Part shown: piece after piece, positions 45,624 to 54,354 of the stretch | Numbering within the stretch: position 1 is the stretch's first letter | Layout: each line of letters opens with the position of its first letter | Source: DATGPD01 sp041398565 | Lineage (GTDB): Bacteria; Planctomycetota; UBA1135; UBA2386 | Reading direction: 5' to 3' | Assembly: GCA_041398565.1 (NCBI GenBank) | Contig: JAWKUN010000005.1 | Span: forward strand, 558,001-622,000 | DNA: 64,000 nt | The notes under the pieces: model-generated | Seen by the model: the letters and a program-made list of their open reading frames with translations, nothing else | Databases searched by the model: none | Told to the model about the DNA's origin: nothing | Translations under genes and position numbers: made by a program

Positions 45624-47164
45624 GCCCCCGCGCGCGCACACCGCGTCCAGCGGTGGAGTCCGACCCCATCCGCGGCAAGGCTGGTCCGATGGCCGGCGAC
45701 TGCCGTCGTCCGCCCATCGTCGGTTCGGTGTTGGGTGCCGTGGTCGCCCTGATCGGCACCGTGCCGGCTCAACGGACGCCCGCGGGCAGCGTCACCGTCG
45801 CGCCGGAGGTAGCCATCTCGCTACGAGGCGTCGACCGGGGCGAGGTCGAGCAGGGTGAACCGTGGCACGTGGTGGTGCGGCTCGAGGCGCCGGCGGATGC
45901 GACAGCGCCCCTCGAACTCGCGCCGAACGGGGGCAACGTGATCGCGTGCGTCCACGTCGAGCTGCTGCGGGCCGGCGACCGTACGGTCACTGCCACAGCG
46001 CGTGCGGCCGACGACGGCGCGTTGCCTCGGGTGGTTCTCGACGACGAGCGCATCGCCACGGGGCGTTGGTACTTCTCGACCGCGAGCATGGCGGCCGTCG
46101 CACGGGGAAACTACTTCGTGCGCGCCCGCTTGGTCGTGCGGGGCACCAAGGGCTGGTCGGGCGAAGTCGAGTCGTCGCTTGCCACGGTGCAGGTCGTGGC
46201 ACCTTCGAACGATCTCGCGCGCGTCTCCGCGCGTGCGATCGCCCGGGCGCACGACAGCCTGTTCGCCGGCTCCCCCGCCGAGAGCGCCCGGCATCTGGAC
46301 ACGGTCTTGGCTCGAGACCCCGACGACATCGAAGTGCTCGCCATGCGGGCCGCCCTGTCAGCACGTGGCGGCAACCTGGGCGCCGCGCGGGCGCTCGTCG
46401 AGCGGGCCCTCGATCTGGCCGCCCGCGCGACGTTGCCACATCCACCGTTCGAGCTCCTCGACCTCGAACAGCGCCTTCTCGCAGCAGCGCCAGCAGCCAC
46501 GCCCCCGCCTGCCTGGACCAATCCCCCGGCGTCGGTGTTCGCACCTCTGGCAGCGCTGTCGGAGGAACCTGCAGCCCCGACGACGCCCCGCGAACTGTCA
46601 GGCGTGCCGGCCCCACCTTCGCCGCAAGCCCCGCCCGGAGTGGCAGACGCGCCGCCGAGCGGTGTCGTCGTTCCCGTCGCCGAGCTGGCTGAGGCCGCCA
46701 TCCTGGCCGACGCCAACGGCCAGTGGGTCGCCAGCGCGAAGGCGGGTTCCGAGTACGGCACGCCCAACTACGGCGCCGTGCAGCTCGTCGGGCCCCCTGA
46801 CGTGCCGGACGGCAACGACAACCCCAAGGCGTGGTGCCACCACAGCTCGGCCAAGGGTCTCGAATGGGTCGAGCTCACCTTCGTCAAGGCCGTGCACGCA
46901 ACAGAAGTGCGCGTGCGCCAGACCTACAACCCCGGTGCGATCGTGAAGGTCGAGGCCATCGACGAAAGTGGCACGTCGCACCTCTGGTGGCAGGGCGTCG
47001 ATCCCGCGCGCCCATCCGGCGCGCTCAACGCGATCGCGTGGTTCGCCGTGCGCGTGCCGAAGACCGACTACCTCGTCGCGCGCGTGAAGCTGACGCTCGA
47101 CCTCGACGCCGTTGCCAGCTGGCAGGAGATCGATGCCGTGCAACTCGTGGGGTCGGCGGATTAG
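45620..47164 (+). CDS. Secreted protein with discoidin-like C-terminal domain, coupled to the metzincin gene
   Basis: A 514-residue protein. Its ATG overlaps the stop of the metzincin gene by four bases. Codons 9-34 are copy 5 of the 78-bp element (central VESDPIRGKAG), followed by the hydrophobic signal core (VGSVLGAVVALIGTVPAQ). An internal ATG inside the element (45689) gives a more normal signal peptide. The mature region has a beta domain, a helical TPR-like part (about 190-270), a Pro/Ala-rich linker and a discoidin/F5-8-like domain (about 350-514: GAVQLVGPPDV, WVELTFVKAVHATEVRVRQ, KVEAID). Probably a glycan- or surface-binding partner of the protease; inferred from coupling. Confidence 0.8.
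   Translation: MSPRARTPRPAVESDPIRGKAGPMAGDCRRPPIVGSVLGAVVALIGTVPAQRTPAGSVTVAPEVAISLRGVDRGEVEQGEPWHVVVRLEAPADATAPLELAPNGGNVIACVHVELLRAGDRTVTATARAADDGALPRVVLDDERIATGRWYFSTASMAAVARGNYFVRARLVVRGTKGWSGEVESSLATVQVVAPSNDLARVSARAIARAHDSLFAGSPAESARHLDTVLARDPDDIEVLAMRAALSARGGNLGAARALVERALDLAARATLPHPPFELLDLEQRLLAAAPAATPPPAWTNPPASVFAPLAALSEEPAAPTTPRELSGVPAPPSPQAPPGVADAPPSGVVVPVAELAEAAILADANGQWVASAKAGSEYGTPNYGAVQLVGPPDVPDGNDNPKAWCHHSSAKGLEWVELTFVKAVHATEVRVRQTYNPGAIVKVEAIDESGTSHLWWQGVDPARPSGALNAIAWFAVRVPKTDYLVARVKLTLDLDAVASWQEIDAVQLVGSAD
45643..45720 (-). repeat. 78-bp two-hairpin dispersed element, copy 5 (N-terminal coding)
   Basis: An intact 78-bp copy, in frame, forming residues 9-34 of the gene starting at 45620. 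It is read in a different frame from the copies in the YCII and 55908-58337 genes. Confidence 0.88.
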
Positions 47165-47374
47165 TCGCAGCCGACGTGCGCGAGGTCCTGACGCGCCTGC
47201 CGGGCAGGGCGCGGCCGCACCGATCGCTTCGTTGCCGCGGCTCGGATCGGTGTCCGCTGCGGCCGACCGACTTCCAGCCGAGCGCCGTCGGGTTCGTCGG
47301 CCGCACACGCTCGGCCGCGATCGACGATTTCGTGTTTTCGGTCAGCATCGAGCCAGCTCCGGTCACTCCTGCAC

Positions 47375-49249
47375 ATGCTCGTGCACACCTCCACCCTGTG
47401 GCCGCTCGGCCTGGTGGCCCTGTTCGCCGCCGCGGCCGGTGCCCAGAACCTCTGCTCGAACCCGGGTTTCGAGACATACGCGACCTGCCCCACGACGTCC
47501 GGCCAGCTCGCATACGCCACCGGCTGGTATTCGCCCAACGCGCAGACACCCGACTACCTCAACGCGTGCTCGACGCTGACGCCGTCCGTGCCGACCAACT
47601 TCTACGGGGTGCAGGCGGCGCACGGGGGGCAGGCGTACGCCTCGTTCATCACCTACGGCCAGCTACCGGCCAACCCCCGCGAGTACTGCGCCGGCGTGCT
47701 GACGGCACCGCTGGTCGCCGGGAACACCTACCGCGTGTCCTTCTGGGTGTCGCTGTGCGACAAGTCGGGCTACGGGATCGCCGAGGTCGGGGCTCACCTA
47801 CAGGCCGGAGCGCACAGTGGCCCGCCGGCCGGCCCGCTGCCGGTGACGCCACAGGTCGAGAACGCATCCCTGCTCACCGACAAGGTGAACTGGGTTCAGG
47901 TGAGCGGGACGTTCGTGGCAGCCGGGGGCGAGGATCACATCGCCATCGGCAACTTCCGCGACAACGCCGCCACCACCGCGGTCACGGTGACCGGTGGGGT
48001 CACCCAATTCGCGATCTACTACGTCGACGACGTCGAAGTCGTCGACCTGACGAGCAGCGGCAACTGCGACGTGCAGCTCGTGGGATGGTCGGACCTGCCG
48101 TTGCCAGCCAGCACCGGCTACCTCGACACGCAGGACGTCGACGCCTGCCAGCCGGCGCGGACGCGATGCCTCACCGCGCAGCCGGTGCGCGCGGTCGCGG
48201 CGTACGCCGGCGGCACCGCCTACGACTCGCGCTACCAGACGGCGTGGGTGAGCGACGGTGTGGTGCTCGCCGAGTACTCCGTCGACACGGCGAGCACGTG
48301 CGCGCCGCGCTGCGCACCGTTCCGCGCGACCCTGTCCGATCCTCAGGCCGTCGTGAGCGGACTGGCCGTTGCCGACCAACGACCACGCCTGTTCCAGCTC
48401 GCGACTCGTCCAGGCTACATGGAGGTGACGACCTACGACAACACTGGGCGATGCCCGGGTCAGCCGGTGACCTGCCGCCACACGCTGCCAGGCACCGCCG
48501 TCGCGGCGGGTCTCGCCTACGACGAGGTGGAGGACGTCCTGTTCATCAGCGTGTCGACGCCGAGCGGCGCGGCATGGTCGAACTTGCTGTGGATCACTTC
48601 GGCCAGCTCGCCGTGTGTTCCGTTGTGCGAAACCCGCTTGTTCACCTGCCAGCCGACGCTGGTCACGGGCTTGGCCTTCGATGCCTGCAGCAGGCGCCTG
48701 TGGGCCACCGATGGCCGAACCACGCAGGAAGCGACCGTGACCGACGTTCGGACCTGCCAGCTGCGCTTCGGCCAATGCTGCGACAAGCAGTCGGCGCCCA
48801 CGTACCGAGGCCTCGCCTTCGTGCCGTGCTGGCGCAGCCGCAGGCTGGGGCGTAGCTGCAGCGTGGCGCCGTGCCCGAGTTGTCCGACGATGCACACCGA
48901 GAGCACCGGAGACCCGAGCATCGGCACGACGTTCCTCGTTCGCCTCGAGGACGCGCCAGTCGGGTCGACCGCCTTCTTGTTCCTGCAGCCCGGCACGTGT
49001 GGCGCCGGCCTGGCCCTGCCGCGTCCCTACTGCGGAGTGCTCTACCCGTCGCTGTTCACCGCGGTCGTGCTCCCACCGGCACCGATCCTCGGTGCGCCGC
49101 CGTGCAGCGGTAGCGCTGTGAGCGCCCTCTCCCTACCGGTCGCCCCCAACCTCTGCGGCCAACCCATGTGCGCGCAGTGGTTCGTTGTGTGCCCGGGCTT
49201 CGGCACGGCGCTCAGCGACGCGTTCGAGTTCACGTTGGCGGGAACCTGA
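47375..49249 (+). CDS. Secreted Cys-rich protein with N-terminal carbohydrate-binding-like domain
   Basis: A 624-residue exported protein (signal peptide ending AAAAGAQ). The first 200 residues (NLCSNPGFETYATCP, GWYSPNAQTPDYLNACS, GGQAYASF, YYVDDVEVVDL) match the jelly-roll module found in many Bacteroidota cell-surface proteins. The middle is a Cys-rich propeller-like region. The C-terminal 110 residues resemble the C-terminal module of the FG-GAP protein. No catalytic site seen. Likely a surface-attached binding protein. Confidence 0.78.
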   Translation: MLVHTSTLWPLGLVALFAAAAGAQNLCSNPGFETYATCPTTSGQLAYATGWYSPNAQTPDYLNACSTLTPSVPTNFYGVQAAHGGQAYASFITYGQLPANPREYCAGVLTAPLVAGNTYRVSFWVSLCDKSGYGIAEVGAHLQAGAHSGPPAGPLPVTPQVENASLLTDKVNWVQVSGTFVAAGGEDHIAIGNFRDNAATTAVTVTGGVTQFAIYYVDDVEVVDLTSSGNCDVQLVGWSDLPLPASTGYLDTQDVDACQPARTRCLTAQPVRAVAAYAGGTAYDSRYQTAWVSDGVVLAEYSVDTASTCAPRCAPFRATLSDPQAVVSGLAVADQRPRLFQLATRPGYMEVTTYDNTGRCPGQPVTCRHTLPGTAVAAGLAYDEVEDVLFISVSTPSGAAWSNLLWITSASSPCVPLCETRLFTCQPTLVTGLAFDACSRRLWATDGRTTQEATVTDVRTCQLRFGQCCDKQSAPTYRGLAFVPCWRSRRLGRSCSVAPCPSCPTMHTESTGDPSIGTTFLVRLEDAPVGSTAFLFLQPGTCGAGLALPRPYCGVLYPSLFTAVVLPPAPILGAPPCSGSAVSALSLPVAPNLCGQPMCAQWFVVCPGFGTALSDAFEFTLAGT

Positions 49250-49305
49250 GCTGACTCACGCTTCGACGTGATACGGGCCTCGGGCCCCGAACCGACCGGC
49301 CACGT

Positions 49306-52140
49306 TCACAGACGAGCGCGCAAGTCCGCCATCGCCTGCGCCAATCGCTCGGGGCAGTGTGCATCCGCCCGCGTGAGCACCTCTTCCGCTGCCGCGAGCG
49401 AGGCGCGCGCCGCCTCGAGCCGACCGCAGGCGGCCTGCGCGTTGGCCCGCACGACCTGAGCGAAGGCCAGGTGCGGGCCGGTCATGCCGCGCTCGACGCG
49501 GCGATCCAGGGCGGCGGCCACCTGCGCGGCGTGACCGCGCTCCACGTAGCGCTGCAGGCTGAGGAGAGCCGTGGCCGGCATCTGCATGCCGGAACGACGA
49601 CCGGTGCGCACCTGGGGCGGAAACGGAAAGGCCGCGGCCGCTTGCGGCTGCGCCGAGGCTTCGAGTGCGAACCTGATCTCGGCGACCACTTGCGGCGGCG
49701 AGGGTTCTGCGCCGTTGTCGAGGGTCAGTCGGAAGTGCTCGACTGCCGGGTCGACCCGCCCGAGCTCGGCCAAGACCAAGCCGAGCAGCTTGTGCGCCTC
49801 GACGCCCTGGTTCGGTGGGAAACCGACGTCGAAGTCCGCGCACACGGCTTCGAGTTCGCGGCACGCTTCGTCGACGTGCCCTGCCAACCATGCGTAGTGG
49901 GCGTGCGCCTGACGCTGCTCCAGCACGGGCCTGGAATGCTCGTCGGCACTCTGCTCGCGCAGGAGGCGAAGGCACTCGTCGACGCGGTCACAGGCCTGCT
50001 GCGGCCGGTAGTCGGCGATGTCGAGGGTGGCGAGCGTCCGCAGCAAGAAGCCGAGTGGCCGCGCCACGTCCGTGCGGGCTTCGCGGGCGGCGGCAACGGC
50101 GCTCTCGACCAGCCGACGCGCGCGCGCGAACCAGCCGAGCCGGAACCACGCCTGTGCGACGCGATTGCCGAACTCGAGGCTGCGGCCGTGCGCCGGACCG
50201 AGCTCGCGCACCAGCTCCTCGTGGTAGGAGGCGAAGCGCGCGGCCGCCTCGGCCTGCCGACCCATGTCCATCAAGAGATCACCTTCGACGGTCACGAAGT
50301 CGATGCGTGCACCGGCCGCCAGGGGTAGCGCCACGACACGCGGGCGCAGCTGCTCGAGGCGCTCGAGCGCATCTGCGCCGGAACCGGCACGAGCGACCTG
50401 GCGGATCTGCTCGAGGGCCATCATCACGGTCGTGGCCGGTGGCTCCTCGGCGGCGGCGCTCGGCGCGCGGGCGGCCCGTCCGCTGCGGGAGAAGGCGCGC
50501 GCCAGGAACGCGCGGGCCGCTTCCTCTTCGGCGCCGCCGGGCGCGTGCGCGTGCGCCAGCGCCCGCTCGGCGGCGGCCAGAGCCTCGTCGTGCTGCTGTC
50601 GCTTGCCCTGGGCCATGGCGAGCAGACCGAGGGCGGCGACCTTCTTCTGCCATCCACCGCGCACGGCACCGGGTTCCAGCCGCGCCGCACGGTCGAGCTG
50701 CTCGACTGCCTTGTCGGTCAGGTCGAGCGACAGGTAGGTGCCTCCGAGCAGGGTGCGCACGAACAGTTCGGTCGCCGGGCGCGGCGGGTCGGCGATCAAG
50801 CGCTCGGCCGCAGCGTCCAGCACGTCGACGACCTTGGTGTCAGCAGCCCGCTGTCCAGGCACCAACGCACCCCGGTTGTGGTTGGGCGCGGCGAACACGC
50901 CTTCCAACAGGTCGGCATGCTCGCGGGCGACGTCGGCCTCGCTCTCGGCCTGGGCCCGCGCTGCCCGAGCCTCGGACTCGGCGGCGTGGGCGCGGCTCAG
51001 GAGAAGGAGCGACGCCGTCAGGCCGCCGATCAGCGCCGTGACTCCCAAGCTGGCTGCGACCACGGTGCCGCGGTGACGCTGCGCGAAGCGCGCGGCCACG
51101 TAACCGAGGCTGGCCGGCCGGACCGACACCGGTTCGCGCCGCAGCACGCGGCGCAGGTCCGCCGCGAGCGAGGCCACTGCCGGGTAGCGCTCATCGGGGT
51201 CCGACGCCATGGCGCACGCGACGATGGCCTCGAGGTCGCCGCGCAGGCTCGGGTCGAGGCGACCCAACAAGGGGGCGCCGCCGGTGCCGACATCGGCGCA
51301 GTCGCCACGCTCCGCGATCGACGCGAACGGGGCCCGGCCCGCCAGCAGCTCGTAGGCGATCACGCCCAGCGAGTACACGTCGGCGCGGGTGTCGCTGGCC
51401 CCGGGTTCGCCGCACAGCTGCTCCGGGCTCATGTAGCCGAGGGTTCCTGCCGGGCGCACCTTCTCGGTCGACTCGATCGCGGCAGCGATGCCGAAGTCCA
51501 GTACCTTGACCGAGCCGTCGGCGTCGACCATCACGTTGGCGGGCTTCAGGTCGCGGTGGACGATCCCGCGCTGGTGCGCGTGCTCCACGGCGGCACAGAC
51601 CTGCAGCAACAGGTCGATGCACACTGCGCGCGCCGGCCGCCGCTGAGCAACCCAGGCGTCGAGGCGGTCGCCCGCCACCAACTCCATGACGAGGTAGGGC
51701 ACCTCGCCGAACGTGTCGGCGACGTAGACCTGCGCGATATGGCGGTGCTGCAAGCGAGCTTGCATCTCAGCCTCGCGGCGCAGGCGCGCGCGCGCCGGTT
51801 CGGCCATCTGACGCAGCACCTTGACCGCGACCGACCGGCGCGGCTCGAGCTGCTCGGCCTCGTACACCCTCCCCATGCCGCCCGCGCCCAACCGTCGAAC
51901 GATGCGGTAGCCAGGCAGGGATCGAGGCTCGGGGTCATCGGCAGCGGGGCCGAAGGTGGCGGGGCCCACGGCGGCGAGGAACGACGAGCCCCGATCCGCC
52001 GCCAACAGGTCCAGCACCTCGTGCTGCAGCGCCGGGTCGTGCGGGCAGGCGCGCGCGAGCAGGTCGGCGCGCAGCTCCGGTGGGGTGTCGGCAGCCATCT
52101 GGAACAGGGCTTCGAGGCGGGCAAACCGAGCCTTCTCCAT
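49306..52140 (-). CDS. Transmembrane Ser/Thr protein kinase with C-terminal TPR-type repeats
   Basis: A 944-residue protein. The kinase domain is at about residues 78-340: LGAGGMGRV, K107 in VAVKVLR, HRDLKPAN at 195-202, DFG at 215-217, GTLGYMSPEQL. A membrane helix spans about 359-382. The remainder is alpha-helical TPR-like repeats, typical of planctomycete kinase sensors. It should phosphorylate cytoplasmic proteins in response to an external or assembled ligand. The ECF sigma gene at 52234 lies just upstream on the same strand, and such kinase-sigma pairs are common in this phylum, so the kinase may control sigma activity (inference). Confidence 0.93.
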   Translation of the reverse strand: MEKARFARLEALFQMAADTPPELRADLLARACPHDPALQHEVLDLLAADRGSSFLAAVGPATFGPAADDPEPRSLPGYRIVRRLGAGGMGRVYEAEQLEPRRSVAVKVLRQMAEPARARLRREAEMQARLQHRHIAQVYVADTFGEVPYLVMELVAGDRLDAWVAQRRPARAVCIDLLLQVCAAVEHAHQRGIVHRDLKPANVMVDADGSVKVLDFGIAAAIESTEKVRPAGTLGYMSPEQLCGEPGASDTRADVYSLGVIAYELLAGRAPFASIAERGDCADVGTGGAPLLGRLDPSLRGDLEAIVACAMASDPDERYPAVASLAADLRRVLRREPVSVRPASLGYVAARFAQRHRGTVVAASLGVTALIGGLTASLLLLSRAHAAESEARAARAQAESEADVAREHADLLEGVFAAPNHNRGALVPGQRAADTKVVDVLDAAAERLIADPPRPATELFVRTLLGGTYLSLDLTDKAVEQLDRAARLEPGAVRGGWQKKVAALGLLAMAQGKRQQHDEALAAAERALAHAHAPGGAEEEAARAFLARAFSRSGRAARAPSAAAEEPPATTVMMALEQIRQVARAGSGADALERLEQLRPRVVALPLAAGARIDFVTVEGDLLMDMGRQAEAAARFASYHEELVRELGPAHGRSLEFGNRVAQAWFRLGWFARARRLVESAVAAAREARTDVARPLGFLLRTLATLDIADYRPQQACDRVDECLRLLREQSADEHSRPVLEQRQAHAHYAWLAGHVDEACRELEAVCADFDVGFPPNQGVEAHKLLGLVLAELGRVDPAVEHFRLTLDNGAEPSPPQVVAEIRFALEASAQPQAAAAFPFPPQVRTGRRSGMQMPATALLSLQRYVERGHAAQVAAALDRRVERGMTGPHLAFAQVVRANAQAACGRLEAARASLAAAEEVLTRADAHCPERLAQAMADLRARL

Positions 52141-52233
52141 TCAGAGAGCGTCGCCGATGCGCACCGGCCTGCATAGTCCCGTCGTGGTCCCGGCGCGGCC
52201 TCGTCCCAGGCCGCGCCCAAGAGCGGCCCGGGT

Positions 52234-52770
52234 TCAGTTCAGGTCTTCGGCGAACCGCTTGGCCAGCCATGCCCGTGCGAAGCGCCAGTCGTTGCTGACC
52301 GTCATGTGGGAGACCCGCAGGTGCGTGGCGGCCTCGTCGATCGTCAGGCCTCCGAACACGCGCAGCTCGACCACGTCCGCCTTACGGCCATCGAGACGTC
52401 GGAGCTCGGTGAGCGCGTCGTCGAGCACGAGCACGTCGGTCGGTGGGGCCTGCAGCTCGGCGACATCGCAGAGCGTCGGCTCGGCGCCACCGCCACGCTT
52501 GGCCGCCGACCGGCCGCGCGCGTGGTCGACCAAGGCTTGACGCATGGCGGTGGCGGCCACGGCCCGGAAGTGACCGAGGTCGCGGAAGCCGGCATTCGCC
52601 AGCTTCAGGAACGCCTCGTGGACGAGGGCCGTGGGCTGCAGCGTGCCCGCGTCTTTGCCCACGTATCTCGCCGCCAGCCGACGGAGCTCGTCGTAGATGC
52701 GCGGCAGGCAGGCCGCGGCGTCCACCGGCTCCTCTGAGGCTTCGTGCTTCCGGCGATCCTCGGCGTCCAC
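52234..52770 (-). CDS. ECF-type sigma factor linked to a kinase
   Basis: A 178-residue protein of the planctomycete ECF type. Region 2 landmarks are LPRIYDELRRLAARYV, LQPTALVHEAFLKL and FRAVAATAMRQALVDHARGR. Region 4 is LDDALTELRRLDGRKADVVELRVFGGLTIDEAATHLRVS (in pieces). It lies directly upstream of the Ser/Thr kinase gene (93 bases), presumably as one unit. No anti-sigma gene is seen. Confidence 0.92.
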   Translation of the reverse strand: MDAEDRRKHEASEEPVDAAACLPRIYDELRRLAARYVGKDAGTLQPTALVHEAFLKLANAGFRDLGHFRAVAATAMRQALVDHARGRSAAKRGGGAEPTLCDVAELQAPPTDVLVLDDALTELRRLDGRKADVVELRVFGGLTIDEAATHLRVSHMTVSNDWRFARAWLAKRFAEDLN

Positions 52771-52950
52771 GGCGCCAGTCTAGCGCCCCGCGAGAACCAC
52801 GAACTCTGGCAAGCCGCAGCCACTCGACGAGGCCGCCTCCGCTGTCACCGGTCGCGGACCGAACCTGACAGCCCCGAACACGTCGCCAACGTGCTTCCGC
52901 ACCTTCGGCCACGCGGGCGTCGCAGCCGCGGTGGTGCCGCGCGGCGCCAG

Positions 52951-53448
52951 CTACTCGCGCTTGCGGCCACGACGTCCGGGCGCGGTCGTCCGCGGCGCTT
53001 GTTCGAGAGCCTTGGCCAACGCTCGGGGGTCCGTGGTCGGGCGGAGCGCGACTTCGCATTCGTCACCGACCGCGACACCGGCCTGCGCCCGCAGGTCGCT
53101 GTCGACAATCGTGAAGTAGCGGCCCCAGCGCTGGCCGATCCAACCGAAGAAGGCGACGCCATCGAGCACGCCGGCGACGAGCCAACCCTCGCGGCGAGCA
53201 TCGAGCGCGACCGGCTCGACGGCCCAGGTGGCGCGCGGATCGAACGGCACGATCAGCGCGGTCACACCCTTGTGACCGGCGACGAGCGTCGAGCGGAAGC
53301 GCACGGCGCGGCGAACGCGCGGCCGCGGGCTCGCGGCGGCGCGCTTCGTCGACTCTCTGGTCGGCTTCGGCGTCGACTTCGACCTCGGCGTCGACTTCGC
53401 CTGGGCGCGCAGGTCGGACTTTGCAGATGGCTTGCGTCGAGCGGGCAC
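52951..53448 (-). CDS. DUF1905 domain protein with basic N-terminal tail
   Basis: A 165-residue protein. Residues 1-45 are Lys/Arg/Ser/Pro-rich and disordered. Residues 46-145 match DUF1905 (FRSTLVAGHKGVTALIVPFDP, GWLVAGVLDGVAFFGWIG, GRYFTIVDSDLRAQAGVAVGDECEV). Third gene of the ArsR-VOC-DUF1905 unit, with a six-base gap to the VOC gene. Function of DUF1905 is unknown. Confidence 0.82.
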   Translation of the reverse strand: MPARRKPSAKSDLRAQAKSTPRSKSTPKPTRESTKRAAASPRPRVRRAVRFRSTLVAGHKGVTALIVPFDPRATWAVEPVALDARREGWLVAGVLDGVAFFGWIGQRWGRYFTIVDSDLRAQAGVAVGDECEVALRPTTDPRALAKALEQAPRTTAPGRRGRKRE

Positions 53449-53454
53449 CGCGAG

Positions 53455-53862
53455 TCAGCCCGGGTAGACCGTGCCGGCCTCGACGAAGCACAGCGGATTG
53501 CGCCACGGATCCTCGGCGTAGAACGAGCGCTCGCCCCACGGCCGCACCGAAATCGCCCCCGCCGGTTCGCCGTGCACGTCGTCCCCCGCCAGGCAGCCGA
53601 GCTCCTGTGCGCGCCCGAACACCGCGTCGAGATCCTGGACCGTGAAGTAGAGGGCTTTCGCGGCCGGGTGCGGCGCCCCCGAGTCGGACACGTCGACGAC
53701 TTGGAGCGTGACGCTGCCAGCAGTGAAGTAGCACCGCGCGCCCGGCGCCTTGCGCCCGCTCTGGCCGAGCAGGGTGCCGTAGAACTTCGCCGCGGCGTCG
53801 ATGTCGTCGACCTCGAGGTTGATGCGAAACAGCTGTGGTTGGTCCGAGGCTTCAGTGTTCAT
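53455..53862 (-). CDS. VOC (glyoxalase/bleomycin-resistance-like) protein
   Basis: A 135-residue VOC-fold protein: LFRINLEVDDIDAAAKFYGTLLG, then VTLQVVDVSD, ALYFTVQDLDAVFGRAQELG, SVRPWGERSFYAEDPWRNPLCFVE (in pieces). The first metal-binding His of many VOC enzymes is Asn here, but the terminal Glu is kept, so activity is uncertain. It is preceded by an ArsR-type regulator ten bases upstream, a very common pairing. Confidence 0.88.
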   Translation of the reverse strand: MNTEASDQPQLFRINLEVDDIDAAAKFYGTLLGQSGRKAPGARCYFTAGSVTLQVVDVSDSGAPHPAAKALYFTVQDLDAVFGRAQELGCLAGDDVHGEPAGAISVRPWGERSFYAEDPWRNPLCFVEAGTVYPG

Positions 53863-53872
53863 GTTTGGCCGC

Positions 53873-54172
53873 TCACCAGGGTTGCTTGAAGAACCAGGCG
53901 ATCCAGTCTCGCGCCAACGCCAGGCGACGTCGGTCGATCGAGTAGATGCGCGTCCGCCCGTCGCGCACCTGACGCACGAGGCCGGCCGACTCGAGCACAC
54001 GGAGGTGACGTGTCGTGGTCGGCCAGGCGTGTTCGAACAAGTCGGCGATCTGACCGGCCGTCATCGACCCGCCCTCGAAGTTCAGGGTCATCAGCACGCG
54101 CCGCCGCGCCGAGTGCGCGAGCGCGGTGAAGATGGCCTGATAGCTGTCGCTGTCCTTGGGTGCCGGGCACAC
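53873..54172 (-). CDS. ArsR-family transcriptional regulator
   Basis: A 99-residue winged-helix protein starting at GTG. Landmarks are IFTALAHSARRRVLMTLNFEGG, MTAGQIADLFEHAWPTTTRHLRVLESAGLV (recognition helix) and VRDGRTRIYSID. The N-terminal half has Cys only at residue 2, so classic ArsR metal sites are absent; it belongs to the metal-independent group that usually controls neighbouring enzyme genes. First gene of a three-gene unit. Confidence 0.9.
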   Translation of the reverse strand: MCPAPKDSDSYQAIFTALAHSARRRVLMTLNFEGGSMTAGQIADLFEHAWPTTTRHLRVLESAGLVRQVRDGRTRIYSIDRRRLALARDWIAWFFKQPW

Positions 54173-54354
54173 GGGAACGACAACACTTAGCCATCTCGCT
54201 CAGTTTTTGGAACGACGATTCGAGCGTCGCTCGCCGGTCGGATCACCCACCGGTGGCGAAGGCGATCGGCTCCCCCCGTCCTCGCGACCATCCGGGCCAC
54301 CCGCACGGCCGCGCCGACCGCGCCTGACCCGGTCTGGCGCGGCCGAGGTCCGCG

